A stretch of 64,000 nucleotides of DNA from Aliiruegeria haliotis. GTDB lineage: Bacteria > Pseudomonadota > Alphaproteobacteria > Rhodobacterales > Rhodobacteraceae. The translations under genes and the position numbers were made by a program. The notes under the pieces are model-generated. The model saw only the letters and a list, made by a program, of their open reading frames with translations, was not told the DNA's origin and ran no database searches. The stretch is taken from NCBI RefSeq assembly GCF_003003255.1, contig NZ_PVTD01000003.1:186001-250000 (forward strand), in the 5' to 3' direction. This document shows positions 54,217-63,149 of this stretch, piece by piece (the first letter of the stretch is position 1; each line of letters starts with the position of its first letter).

Positions 54217-55401
54217 ATGTTCGAAACCCACATCCCCCCCGAACCCGACAAGATCCTCCGGGTCATGGCCGAGTTCGCGGCCGATCCCCGCCCTGACAAG
54301 ATTGACCTCGGCGTGGGCGTCTACCGGTCAGAGGCTGGAACAACTCCCGTGCTCCGCGCCGTGAAGGCCGCCGAGGCGCGGCTTCTGGACGAACAGACCA
54401 CCAAGGGCTACGTCGGGCTCGCGGGCGATCCGCACTTCCACGCGGCGATGCGGACGCTGGTGCTTGGCAATACGGTACCCGCCGATCGGATCGCCGCGCT
54501 TGCCACCCCAGGCGGCACCGGCGCGGTCCGGCAGGCCTTCGAGTTGATCCGTCTTGTGCGGCCCGGTGCCGTGGTGCACACCAGCGCCCCAACCTGGCCC
54601 AACCACGAGTCCATCCTCGACACGCTGAAGATGCCCTGGCGCCCGTACCGCTACTACGATCCGGCCACCGGTGGTGCGGATGCCGAGGGCATGATGGCGG
54701 ACCTCGATGCGGTTGCGGAGGGTGATGTCGTGCTGTTGCACGGCTGTTGCCACAATCCGACCGGCGCGGACCTGAGCGTATCGCAATGGGTGGAACTGGC
54801 CGACCTTCTGGCGCGGCGCGGAGCCGTCCCGATGATCGACCTTGCCTATCAGGGCTTCGGCATGGGGCTTGATGCGGATGTTGAGGGGTTGCGGGCATTG
54901 GCGCAGCGATTGCCGGAGGCGCTGATCACCCTGTCCGGTTCGAAGAACTTCGGCCTCTACCGGGACCGCGTCGGCCTTGTGCTCGCTCTGTGCGACGGCC
55001 CCACTGTTCGAGACGCGATTCAGGGCAGGCTCGCATGGCTCAATCGCCAAACCTATGCCTTTCCGCCGGATCACGGGGCGGCTGTGGTCACGACAATCCT
55101 GGGCGATGCCGGTCTGCGTGGCGACTGGGAGGCTGAGCTGGGTGATATGCGATCACGCATCCTGTCCATGCGGCAGTCGCTTGCCGTACAGCTCCGATCC
55201 GAGACCGGCTCGGAGCGTTTCGATTTCCTGACTGCCCATCAGGGCATGTTCTCCCGGATCGGCGCTACCCCGGAACAGGTTCTGCAACTTCGGGAGCAAC
55301 ACGCGGTTTACATGGTCGGGGACGGACGTATCAATATGGCCGGCCTGACGCCGGGCATCGTGGCACCATCCGCCCGCGCCATCGCTGCTGTCCTCGGCTG
55401 A
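54217..55401 (+). CDS. Aromatic amino acid aminotransferase (class I, AspC/TyrB type)
   Basis: A 394-residue PLP enzyme of subgroup I-alpha, transaminating aromatic amino acids and probably aspartate. Landmarks are IDLGVGVYRSEAGTTPVLRAV, TKGYVGLAGDPHFHAAM, TPGGTGAVRQAFELIR, HGCCHNPTGADLSVSQW, MIDLAYQGFGMGL, and SGSKNFGLYRDRVG with the PLP-binding Lys243. GAGG lies five bases before ATG 54217. It probably shares a transcript with sseA and the GNAT gene. Confidence 0.93.
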   Translation: MFETHIPPEPDKILRVMAEFAADPRPDKIDLGVGVYRSEAGTTPVLRAVKAAEARLLDEQTTKGYVGLAGDPHFHAAMRTLVLGNTVPADRIAALATPGGTGAVRQAFELIRLVRPGAVVHTSAPTWPNHESILDTLKMPWRPYRYYDPATGGADAEGMMADLDAVAEGDVVLLHGCCHNPTGADLSVSQWVELADLLARRGAVPMIDLAYQGFGMGLDADVEGLRALAQRLPEALITLSGSKNFGLYRDRVGLVLALCDGPTVRDAIQGRLAWLNRQTYAFPPDHGAAVVTTILGDAGLRGDWEAELGDMRSRILSMRQSLAVQLRSETGSERFDFLTAHQGMFSRIGATPEQVLQLREQHAVYMVGDGRINMAGLTPGIVAPSARAIAAVLG

Positions 55402-55428
55402 AATCCGAGCCTGTCTGTCGGAGTCAGG

Positions 55429-56163
55429 TCAAGCAGTGGGCATACGGCGCTTGCGTCGGCGGAATGCGAGGCCACCGAGCCCGAGCGCACTCGTCAGTGT
55501 CAGAAGACCGGGCGGTCCCGGGACAGAGGACACCTGACCGCCCGCGCCCCCGCTCGTCGGCTTCGCGGTCATCGCGGTCAACTGACCCCGGTAGGTCAAC
55601 CTGTCCGCACCGTTCCTGAACTGCAGAACGAAGCTCTTTTTGCTGAAGAGACCCGGGTCGATTTCATCCGGCATACTGTCGTTGGTGAAGACACCCGTCT
55701 TCGCCTTGTCGAGCAGCGTGATCCGCAGGAAGTTGAAGCTATAGTCGCCAAGAGCACCGTAGGTTGACTTGTCTTGAAACTGGTAGCGGTCCTTCGCTTT
55801 GGCCCCGTCCTGGTTTCGGATCTGCGACCTGAACCTCTCCTTGCCCGGGACGCCACTCGCATAGGACCCGCCGCTCCAGGCGAACCCAAAGGCACTCGAA
55901 AGCACCCCCTTGTTGTAGAGTCCGATACTCGCATTGCCCGGCTTGGTATCAGCGACGTCTGGATCAAGCGCGAAGCTCCCGATGACTTGCACCCTGTCGG
56001 ACGCCAGGAAAGGTGAGTCTTGCGCCTGTCCCTTGATCTTCCTGATTGTCAGAACGTAGTCGTACGTAACCGTGGCGGCACCTGCCCGGTCAGGCACAGC
56101 CATCAGCGTGGCCAGGCCGGCAAGTGCCGCCAAGAATGCATTCGGGAAACCGGTTCCAGTCAT
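55429..56163 (-). CDS. VPLPA-CTERM/PEP-CTERM-type surface protein
   Basis: A 244-residue exported protein with a signal peptide (FLAALAGLATLMAVPDRAGA) and a C-terminal sorting tail: SSVPGPPGLLTLTSALGLGGLAF followed by RRRKRR (the motif, a hydrophobic helix and a basic end). Between them is a beta-rich region (TVTYDYVLTIRKIKGQAQDS, GDYSFNFLRITLLDKAKTG) with no named family. Such tails are recognised by an exosortase (XrtV-type for VPLPA). No exosortase gene is in the window. The 384 bp upstream contain a candidate inverted repeat but no other gene. Confidence 0.85.
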   Translation of the reverse strand: MTGTGFPNAFLAALAGLATLMAVPDRAGAATVTYDYVLTIRKIKGQAQDSPFLASDRVQVIGSFALDPDVADTKPGNASIGLYNKGVLSSAFGFAWSGGSYASGVPGKERFRSQIRNQDGAKAKDRYQFQDKSTYGALGDYSFNFLRITLLDKAKTGVFTNDSMPDEIDPGLFSKKSFVLQFRNGADRLTYRGQLTAMTAKPTSGGAGGQVSSVPGPPGLLTLTSALGLGGLAFRRRKRRMPTA

Positions 56164-56397
56164 TCATCCAACCATTCTTCAAGTGCACCGAGCGATCCCT
56201 CACCCGAGCGCCAACCTCTCAACACCGGGTATACGAACAAATGGTCAGCATTGGGGCACGACTCGGGCGCGGCAGACATGCTGCCAGTTGGACCCGACCG
56301 ACCAGGTCGCCGCGAGCCGCCGGCAATTCCCGAAAACCAATTCGGCGCGACCCACGTATGACCCCGCGTGCCGTATCGTCCATCTCCATGCGCCATT

Positions 56398-56429
56398 GAA
56401 ATTCATTCCCACTAAGCAAACTGAATTTC
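56398..56429. promoter_or_regulatory. Inverted repeat GAAATTCA-N16-TGAATTTC
   Basis: Perfect 8-bp arms at 56398-56405 and 56422-56429 in the otherwise gene-free 56164-56547 interval between the VPLPA-CTERM gene and the chemoreceptor. Its wide spacing and AT-rich arms suggest a regulator-binding site. Confidence 0.4.
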
Positions 56430-56547
56430 TGGACCTCCACCAAAGCATCCGTTGACCACCCCATTGGCGGAGCCGGCACCCTGGCCGCAACGCGCGATCC
56501 CATCTTAACCGCACGTTAGACGACAGTCGGTATCTGGCTTTGGACTC

Positions 56548-58629
56548 ATGGCAATTCCGGATACCTGCACCATGCTGCAAAAAAGCCTATCCCGCCTCTC
56601 CACCCGATTTTATGCGATTGTGGTACTGGCAACGGTCCTCACGGCCATTCTTGCCCAGACGCTGCTTTCTCTCGCCCTGGACAACGCCTACGCGACCCGG
56701 GAACACCACCTGAGCGACGTTGTGGAGACTGCCGTGGGCGTTCTGGGTGACCTCGATGCGCAGGTCCGCGACGGCATCCTGACCCAACAGGAAGCACGAT
56801 CGGAAGGGCAGCGCATCCTGACGGAACTGAGGTATGGTGAGGCGGGCTACTTCTACGTCTTCGACCACGATCTGAATATCGTTGCTCACCCATTTCTCCC
56901 TGATTTGGTAGGGACAAATCAGGCCGATTACGAAGACGCCGAGGGACTGAAGGTTTACAAGGAACTGCGGGAAATCGCATTGAAAGACGGTTCCGGGATG
57001 CTTGAGTACTTCTTCACAAAACCGGGCTCGGACACTCCCGAGGCCAAGCTCGGCTTTGTGACAAACTACGACAACTGGAACTGGATCATCGGCACCGGAT
57101 CCTACACGGGAGATATTCGAGCCGAGCTGTCCCAGTTGCGCCTCATCAGCATCTATGTACTCGGGGCAGGCATTCTGGTCCTGATCGTTGCCTCAACGCT
57201 CCTGGTTCGCAGTGTCACCAAACCGATCACAGCAATTGTCGTTCGGATGCAAGAAATGCAGGCCGGCAATCTGGCGTCGCCAGTGCCCTTTACCGACGGA
57301 AAGAGCGAAATCGGGCAGATGGCAAGGTCTATCGACGCGTTCCGGGAAGGACTCGTCGAGAGCGAACGGCTCAAGAATGAACGTGCGGAAAAGGAGGCTG
57401 AACTGGCGCGGGAACGAGAGGAAACGCTCGCACAGAAACTCGCACTGGAGGAGCAGCAGGCGAGAGACGCAGAACGGCAGAGGGAAACCGAAGAGCGCCA
57501 GCGTGAAGAGCAGGAGGAGTTGCGCAAGAAAAACGAGGTGGAACGTGAGGAAGCGCAGGCCAGGCAAGAAGGCGTGGTCAACAGCCTGTCCGATGCTCTG
57601 AGCGCGATGGCCCAGGGCGACCTGACAGTACGTATCGACACCGCATTCCCCGAGAACTACGAGACGCTTCGCCGTGACTTCAACAATGCGGTGGAGAAAG
57701 TTGAAGACCTGTTGGGATCGATCGTCGAAGGATCTGCGGCGATCCGCAATGAAAGCGATACGCTGGAGACGGCAGCCTCCGACCTGAGCCGACGCACTGA
57801 ATCTCAAGCCGCGTCCCTGGAAGAAACGGCTGCAGCCATCACCGAGCTTACCGCCTCTGTCGAGCATTCAAGCGAAGGCGCACGGGATGCCGCCACCACG
57901 GTCTCCCGGGCGCGCGAGAAGGCGGAAGCGGGGCGCGAGGTTGTTCAACGAACAATCGGTGCAATGAGCGAGATTGCTTCAAGTTCGGAGAAAATCTCAC
58001 GGATTACCAGCGTCATCGACGACATCGCCTTCCAGACCAATCTTCTGGCATTGAATGCCGGTGTCGAAGCTGCTCGGGCGGGCGAGGCTGGGCGCGGGTT
58101 TTCGGTGGTGGCATCAGAAGTCCGTGCATTGGCCCAAAGATCCTCCGATTCCGCACGCGAGATCTCCCAACTTATCGCAACCTCCTCGCAGCAGGTGGAC
58201 AGCGGCGTCTCGCTTGTAAACGACTCCGGCCAAGCGCTTGAAGAGATCGGGGGAATGGTCGCCACGCTCAACGAACTCGTCGCCTCTATCGCCGAGACAT
58301 CCACCCAGCAGGCCACCAGCCTCACGGAGATATCGACAGCGGTAAATCGCCTCGATCAGGTAACGCAACAGAACGCTGCAATGTTCGAAGAAACCACTGC
58401 CGCAGTTGCATCACTTCAGAGCCAATCCGAGATGATCGAGCGAAGCGGGAGTAGCTTCACTCTATCCCGTGGAATCGTTCGAAGACCGCGAAGCGAGCCA
58501 GCGGCTGAAGTGCCCGTTGCCGCCCCAAGCTCAAGCGGTTCACCGACACCACCAGTTTCGATCGCCGTCGGGCAGGATATTTCACAACTCCAACCTGCCA
58601 GTGACGACGACGATTGGACGGATTTCTAG
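56548..58629 (+). CDS. Methyl-accepting chemotaxis protein with sCache sensor
   Basis: A 693-residue transmembrane chemoreceptor. TM1 ([20 protein letters not shown], ~20-40) is followed by an sCache_2-type periplasmic domain with [19 protein letters not shown] and [20 protein letters not shown], then TM2 ([20 protein letters not shown], ~201-220), a HAMP domain, a long EK-rich coiled coil (~270-345), a second HAMP-like segment ([12 protein letters not shown]), and the signalling hairpin [20 protein letters not shown]. The tail ends SDDDDWTDF, an xWxxF pentapeptide like the CheR/CheB docking tail. Ligand unknown. ATG 56572 is an alternative start. No other che genes adjoin. Confidence 0.94.
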   Translation: MAIPDTCTMLQKSLSRLSTRFYAIVVLATVLTAILAQTLLSLALDNAYATREHHLSDVVETAVGVLGDLDAQVRDGILTQQEARSEGQRILTELRYGEAGYFYVFDHDLNIVAHPFLPDLVGTNQADYEDAEGLKVYKELREIALKDGSGMLEYFFTKPGSDTPEAKLGFVTNYDNWNWIIGTGSYTGDIRAELSQLRLISIYVLGAGILVLIVASTLLVRSVTKPITAIVVRMQEMQAGNLASPVPFTDGKSEIGQMARSIDAFREGLVESERLKNERAEKEAELAREREETLAQKLALEEQQARDAERQRETEERQREEQEELRKKNEVEREEAQARQEGVVNSLSDALSAMAQGDLTVRIDTAFPENYETLRRDFNNAVEKVEDLLGSIVEGSAAIRNESDTLETAASDLSRRTESQAASLEETAAAITELTASVEHSSEGARDAATTVSRAREKAEAGREVVQRTIGAMSEIASSSEKISRITSVIDDIAFQTNLLALNAGVEAARAGEAGRGFSVVASEVRALAQRSSDSAREISQLIATSSQQVDSGVSLVNDSGQALEEIGGMVATLNELVASIAETSTQQATSLTEISTAVNRLDQVTQQNAAMFEETTAAVASLQSQSEMIERSGSSFTLSRGIVRRPRSEPAAEVPVAAPSSSGSPTPPVSIAVGQDISQLQPASDDDDWTDF

Positions 58630-60075
58630 ATTTCGGCCGACAAGGCACCTCCATGGTGCAGCAAAACGGGCGCTAGTTTTGCTGGTGCACAACAGGGAAC
58701 ACGTTGCATCGATCGGCTTCGCCGTAAACCTGCAGTGGTTTGCCGGACTCGAGAACTTGGCGCCGCAGTGACGCACCGAGTGTAGATGACGGCTAGAAAT
58801 GGTACCGTGGCCCAATTGTGGCAATGCACATCTGTCAAAATCTGATCGTGCCCCCCCGGATCGCGGCTCGAAAGGGATGGGTTTCACCTGTACCCTTTTG
58901 GGCAATTCGTAGGCGGAGATTGCAGTGGGTATGGAAGGCCCTCGAGTGCGCGCGCGGGCATGGTTCCAGTAGGTACGGCAATCTCAAATTCCGCCTCCAA
59001 CCCAACTAGAACCCCTGGCTGCTCAGGCTGCCAGGTCGCGGGCAGCAAAGTGTCCGATCCTCCAACGCTGCCCGGTCCTCTCGACCGCCCCCCGGATAGC
59101 AAAATCGGCGAGATCATTGCCGAAGTGGCATTCGATCCCCACGAATGCCACGGCACAAGGGCAGTCTGTGGAGCCGTATCCGCCCTCCCGCCGTGCTGGA
59201 ATCGCGGTCCCGCAAACAAGCTATTTCCGAAGCGGTTTGAAGCTGTGAAACAACACTTGCAACGAAAGTTTGGCGCGGATCATACAACGGCAATGGAGCG
59301 AGTTCACTTCAAACGACTAGAAACGAGACTTCTCAAGGCTTGCAGGCAGACCTCTGCAGTTCGGTGGGTGCAATTTTTTTTTGAAACGGCTGAATCAGCT
59401 CTCGTGGTAGATAGCACCGATCGCCAAGCTGCCCACTTTCAAGTGCACTATTTCCGTTCTCTACGGCCTAACCGCGACCTTCCAACCAATCCAAAGGCAA
59501 ACAGAAATGCCCAACTGGAGTAGAGAGTAGTCCAGCCTACTTCGCGAATTTTGCAGATATGCAATAAGCCCTTCAAACAGGCGCGATAGTTGGAAGCAGT
59601 TTCCTGTGCTTGATCCAGAGCGGGTTTGTGGGGCCAATTGATAGAACACAGTCGGTTCGCTTCGGAGTAATTCAATCTGCTTTGGAGTGCCCGGGCGGCT
59701 CTCTTACCGCATCATGACCGGGCGCAATGCCTTGCCGCCGCGGCGGTGTCGCAGCATCCACAGGTGCGGGTCCTGAACTGTTTACTTGGACTTGACCTCG
59801 CTGTCGCGTCACCACTTTCTGCCCCGCAACCCAAAAGGAACCGCATCTCGAACTGGCAACGTGTTTGGGCCACTCAAAATGTTGCCACCGCATCTCGGGA
59901 CTTGTTCCGTCAAGATACTAGACTGATTCAGATCGACTATCGCAATCCAACTCCACCCGACCTGCTGCGGGATCCTCCACGAGCTCCTTCAACCCGGTTC
60001 TCCCGTTCGCATGGTTCATGGTTTCCGAAACCCGCGACGTGACTCCAGATACCTAAAGCGGCCATCCCAAGGATA
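58630..60075. other. Low-GC intergenic stretch without a supported gene
   Basis: No frame here shows a recognisable family, a convincing ribosome site or consistent codon use. Samples such as 59221-59280 and 59881-59940 are about 47-48% GC, well below the flanking genes. Overlapping short open frames on both strands carry protein-like fragments (for example a 36-codon minus-strand segment near 58690-58790 containing LESGKPLQVYGEADR), interrupted by stops. A run of T residues lies at 59373-59380. It may be a decayed insertion or laterally acquired DNA; promoters for hemC may lie near its left-hand edge. Confidence 0.5.
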
Positions 60076-61032
60076 CTACTGCCGCCAGTCGAAAAACCCG
60101 GGTCCGGCGCGCTCAAGCAAGCTCAGCGCCATTGCGCGTCCAATCTCAGCGCCATCTGCGATCGCGCCATGGGTTGTCTCAGAAAGGCATTCGCTTCCAT
60201 CCGGGCGAAGAACCTCGCCCCGAAACCGGACTTCCCCGCCGTCCAACTCGGCAAGCCCCGCGATCGGCGTTTCGCAGGAGCCATCAAGCGCCGCGAGGAA
60301 TGATCGTTCAGCCGCGAGCCTTTGACCGGTCGGACCATGATGAATGGCCTCCAGCATTGCGGCGGTTTTGGTGTCACTGTCCCGCCGTTCGATTCCAATG
60401 GCTCCTTGCGCAACGGCGGGCAGCATCTCATCTGGCTCGATCGGCGCATGGGCAACCTCCAGGCCAAGGCGTTTCAGGCCAGCACAGGCCAGGAATGTGG
60501 CGTCTGCCACGCTGTCGCCAAGCTTCTGCATTCTGGTTTGAACATTGCCACGGAACTCGACCACCTTGAGATCGGGACGCCGGAACAAAAGCTGGGCACG
60601 ACGTCGCAGGGAAGATGTGCCGACAACGGCGCCCTCGCGCAGCGCACCGAACGGGGCGCCATCCAGTGTCACGAAAGCGTCCCGAACATCTTCGCGCGGA
60701 AGGTAGCAATCGAGGACAAGTCCCGAGGGCTGCGCCACCGGCATATCCTTCATCGAGTGGACCGCGATGTCGATTCGCCCTGCCAGCAGATCCTCCTCGA
60801 TCTCCTTGGTAAAGAGCCCCTTCCCTCCCAGGTCCTTCAGCGGCTTGTCGGCGGCGATCAATGCCCGGTCGTCTCCGGTGGTTCTGATCACGACGATCTC
60901 GAACGCCTCCATAGGCAAGTCGAAGGCTGCACCAAGTCGAGCGCGGGTCTCACGCGCCTGCGCCATGGCAAGCGGCGAGCCACGGGTGCCGATTTTCAGG
61001 GGCGAGGCGGGGGTTGGAAGCGCATCATTCAT
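60076..61032 (-). CDS. hemC: Hydroxymethylbilane synthase (porphobilinogen deaminase)
   Basis: HemC polymerises four porphobilinogens into hydroxymethylbilane. The 318-residue protein has LKIGTRGSPLAMAQARETRA, LFTKEIEEDLLAGRIDIAVHSMKDMP, VGTSSLRRRAQLLFRRPDL, and the cofactor Cys253 in LDGSCETPIAGLA, to which the dipyrromethane is attached. ATG 61032 (MNDALPTPASPLKIGTRGS) is the family N-terminus; longer open frame upstream reaches the hemE promoter region. It is divergent from hemE. Confidence 0.96.
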   Translation of the reverse strand: MNDALPTPASPLKIGTRGSPLAMAQARETRARLGAAFDLPMEAFEIVVIRTTGDDRALIAADKPLKDLGGKGLFTKEIEEDLLAGRIDIAVHSMKDMPVAQPSGLVLDCYLPREDVRDAFVTLDGAPFGALREGAVVGTSSLRRRAQLLFRRPDLKVVEFRGNVQTRMQKLGDSVADATFLACAGLKRLGLEVAHAPIEPDEMLPAVAQGAIGIERRDSDTKTAAMLEAIHHGPTGQRLAAERSFLAALDGSCETPIAGLAELDGGEVRFRGEVLRPDGSECLSETTHGAIADGAEIGRAMALSLLERAGPGFFDWRQ

Positions 61033-61041
61033 AGCCACAGT

Positions 61042-61069
61042 GCTTAATTGCCGCCCCGCTCGGAGACAA
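61042..61069 (-). promoter_or_regulatory. Possible hemC promoter
   Basis: On the minus strand TTGTCT (61069-61064), 16-base spacer, TTAAGC (61047-61042). The -10 box ends only ten bases before the start codon, so transcription would begin almost at the ATG. Confidence 0.25.
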
Positions 61070-61137
61070 CACCTCGCCGCCTTGACTTCCTGACGCAGAG
61101 ACCGCACCCAACAGGGCACCGCAATGGGGAGAGAAAC

Positions 61138-62172
61138 ATGGCCGAAGGCAAGAAACTGCTGCGCGCGCTGGCGGGTGAAACCCAAGCCATCCCGCCGATC
61201 TGGATGATGCGCCAGGCGGGCCGCTACTTGCCGGAGTATCGCGCAACGCGTGCGCAGGCCGGGGACTTTCTTTCCCTTTGCTACAATCCGGACCTCGCCG
61301 CTGAAGTGACGCTACAGCCGATCCGGCGATACGGCTTCGACGCGGCGATCCTGTTCGCCGATATCCTGTTGATCCCGGACGCGCTGGGAGCGGACCTCTG
61401 GTTTGTCACCGGGGAAGGGCCGCGCCTTTCCACCATCACCTCCGAGGCCGACTTCGGGAAGCTCAAGGGCAAGGACGATATCCACGACCACCTCGCCCCG
61501 GTCTATGAAACGCTGCGAATCCTCTCCCGTGAGCTTCCCTCCGAGACTGCGCTGATTGGTTTCGCGGGAGCGCCATGGACCGTCGCCACCTACATGATTG
61601 CTGGCCGTGGGACGCCTGACCAGGGCCCCGCCCACGCATTGCGGGAAGGCAACACCGCCCTGTTCGAAGCGCTGCTCGACCGTCTGACCGAAGCCACAAT
61701 CGAGTATCTCTCCTGCCAGGTCGAGGCCGGCGCCGAAACCCTGAAACTCTTCGACAGCTGGGCTGGCTCACTCAAAGGAGAGGCCTTTACCAAGTACGCT
61801 CTTGAACCCACGAAACGCATCATTGCAGAGCTGAAGTCCCGTCACCCGGGCGTGCCGATCATCGCCTTCCCACGGGAGGCGGGCGAGGCCTATGTCGGTT
61901 TCGCCAAGGCAACCGGGGCCGATTGTGTCGCCCTCGACAACTCCGTCAGCCCCGAATGGGGCGCCGAGAATGTGCAGGTCGATGGCTGCGTCCAGGGCAA
62001 CCTCGCCTCATCACACATGGTGACTGGCGGACAGGCGCTGGTGGACGAAACCCGGCATATCGTCGAGGCTTTCTCGAAGGGCCCGCATATCTTCAACCTC
62101 GGCCACGGCATCACACCGGATGCCGACCCGGACAACGTTTCGCTCATGATTGAAACCGTGAGGGGCGGTTGA
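61138..62172 (+). CDS. hemE: Uroporphyrinogen decarboxylase
   Basis: HemE decarboxylates uroporphyrinogen III to coproporphyrinogen III, the substrate of HemF at the window end. The 344-residue protein shows [19 protein letters not shown] near the N-terminus, [47 protein letters not shown], and [16 protein letters not shown], the family signatures. GGGGAGAG upstream supports ATG 61138. Divergent from hemC across a 105-bp spacer. Confidence 0.97.
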   Translation: MAEGKKLLRALAGETQAIPPIWMMRQAGRYLPEYRATRAQAGDFLSLCYNPDLAAEVTLQPIRRYGFDAAILFADILLIPDALGADLWFVTGEGPRLSTITSEADFGKLKGKDDIHDHLAPVYETLRILSRELPSETALIGFAGAPWTVATYMIAGRGTPDQGPAHALREGNTALFEALLDRLTEATIEYLSCQVEAGAETLKLFDSWAGSLKGEAFTKYALEPTKRIIAELKSRHPGVPIIAFPREAGEAYVGFAKATGADCVALDNSVSPEWGAENVQVDGCVQGNLASSHMVTGGQALVDETRHIVEAFSKGPHIFNLGHGITPDADPDNVSLMIETVRGG

Positions 62173-62400
62173 GCCGCGTCCTGTTGCCCCCCGATCAGGT
62201 CAGAGCCACGTCCGCCCCACTCCCGACCGGCCATTGGTGTAGCGGACTTTTTCGACGTGGCCTTGGCATACCAGTTCGGTGACTGCATGCCCGCGGGAAT
62301 GGGCGTATCCGGAGTACGGGAACAGGGTTGAGGTCAGCCCCGCAGAGTAGCCCCTGCCCCGACAGCTTGACGCCAACGGCACGACAGCCACACTGCCCCG

Positions 62401-63009
62401 ATGACATTCGCCGCTCTGACCGTACTGCTGACCATCCTCGCGACCGCGACCATGGCCGCCTCTGCCGCAATTCAGGCCGTACGGCATGAGTTCGACGCCT
62501 TCGGGGCGACGGTCCTTGCGATGACCACAGCGCTCGGCGGCGGCACTGTGCGCGACCTGTTGATCGGGCGCACACCGGTCTTCTGGATCACCGATCTCAC
62601 CTATATCGCGACGACCATCCCGACCGCGCTCGGAACCTACTGGCTGGCCACCCGCATGGCATCTGGCAATGGCCGACGCGAACGCCTGCTCCTTCGTTTC
62701 GACGCTATCGGGCTCGCTCTCTTCACACTTGTCGGGATTGGTGTCGCGAACCAGGCGGCCACTACGCCGGTTATCGCAGTGATCATCGGCTGCATTACGG
62801 GAACCGTCGGAGGGATGATCCGCGACATGCTCTGCAACGAAACGCCGACCATCCTGCGGCGGGACCTCTACGCCACGATTTCCCTTGCCGGTGGCGCGCT
62901 CTATCTCGGACTGGCGACCATTGCGCCGGACCCGGTCGCGATCGGTGTCAGTTTCGCGGCAATGCTGGCCACCCGCCTTCTTGTGATCGAACGCAACTCA
63001 CCTACCTGA
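62401..63009 (+). CDS. Trimeric intracellular cation channel family protein (UPF0126)
   Basis: A 202-residue membrane protein of the YicG/TRIC family with two repeats of three helices. Each repeat has its glycine motif: TALGGGTVRDLLIGRTPVFW in the first and GTVGGMIRDMLCNETPTIL in the second. Bacterial homologues are trimeric cation channels or organic solute permeases of uncertain function. It lies between hemE and hemF but has no evident link with haem synthesis. The start ATG 62401 lacks a strong ribosome site. The 228 bp before it hold nothing I can identify. Confidence 0.9.
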   Translation: MTFAALTVLLTILATATMAASAAIQAVRHEFDAFGATVLAMTTALGGGTVRDLLIGRTPVFWITDLTYIATTIPTALGTYWLATRMASGNGRRERLLLRFDAIGLALFTLVGIGVANQAATTPVIAVIIGCITGTVGGMIRDMLCNETPTILRRDLYATISLAGGALYLGLATIAPDPVAIGVSFAAMLATRLLVIERNSPT

Positions 63010-63149
63010 GGTGAGGGGATGTCGCATCCGGTGCGCGCAGTTGGCCCGCGACGGGTTCAGCCGTCGTCCACCCCACAGTAGCACCTGGCCTCCGATTGCC
63101 GGACTCCGTGCTCAAGGTTTGGGTGTTGATCGACGGCCTCAGCCCACGT

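Noticed and set aside
58960-59523. 187-codon plus-strand open frame in the low-GC gap
   Set aside because: No family, no ribosome site, mixed codon use; kept only as part of the gap description.
59448-59675. 75-codon minus-strand frame in the low-GC gap
   Set aside because: Overlaps another open frame in a different phase; no homology visible.
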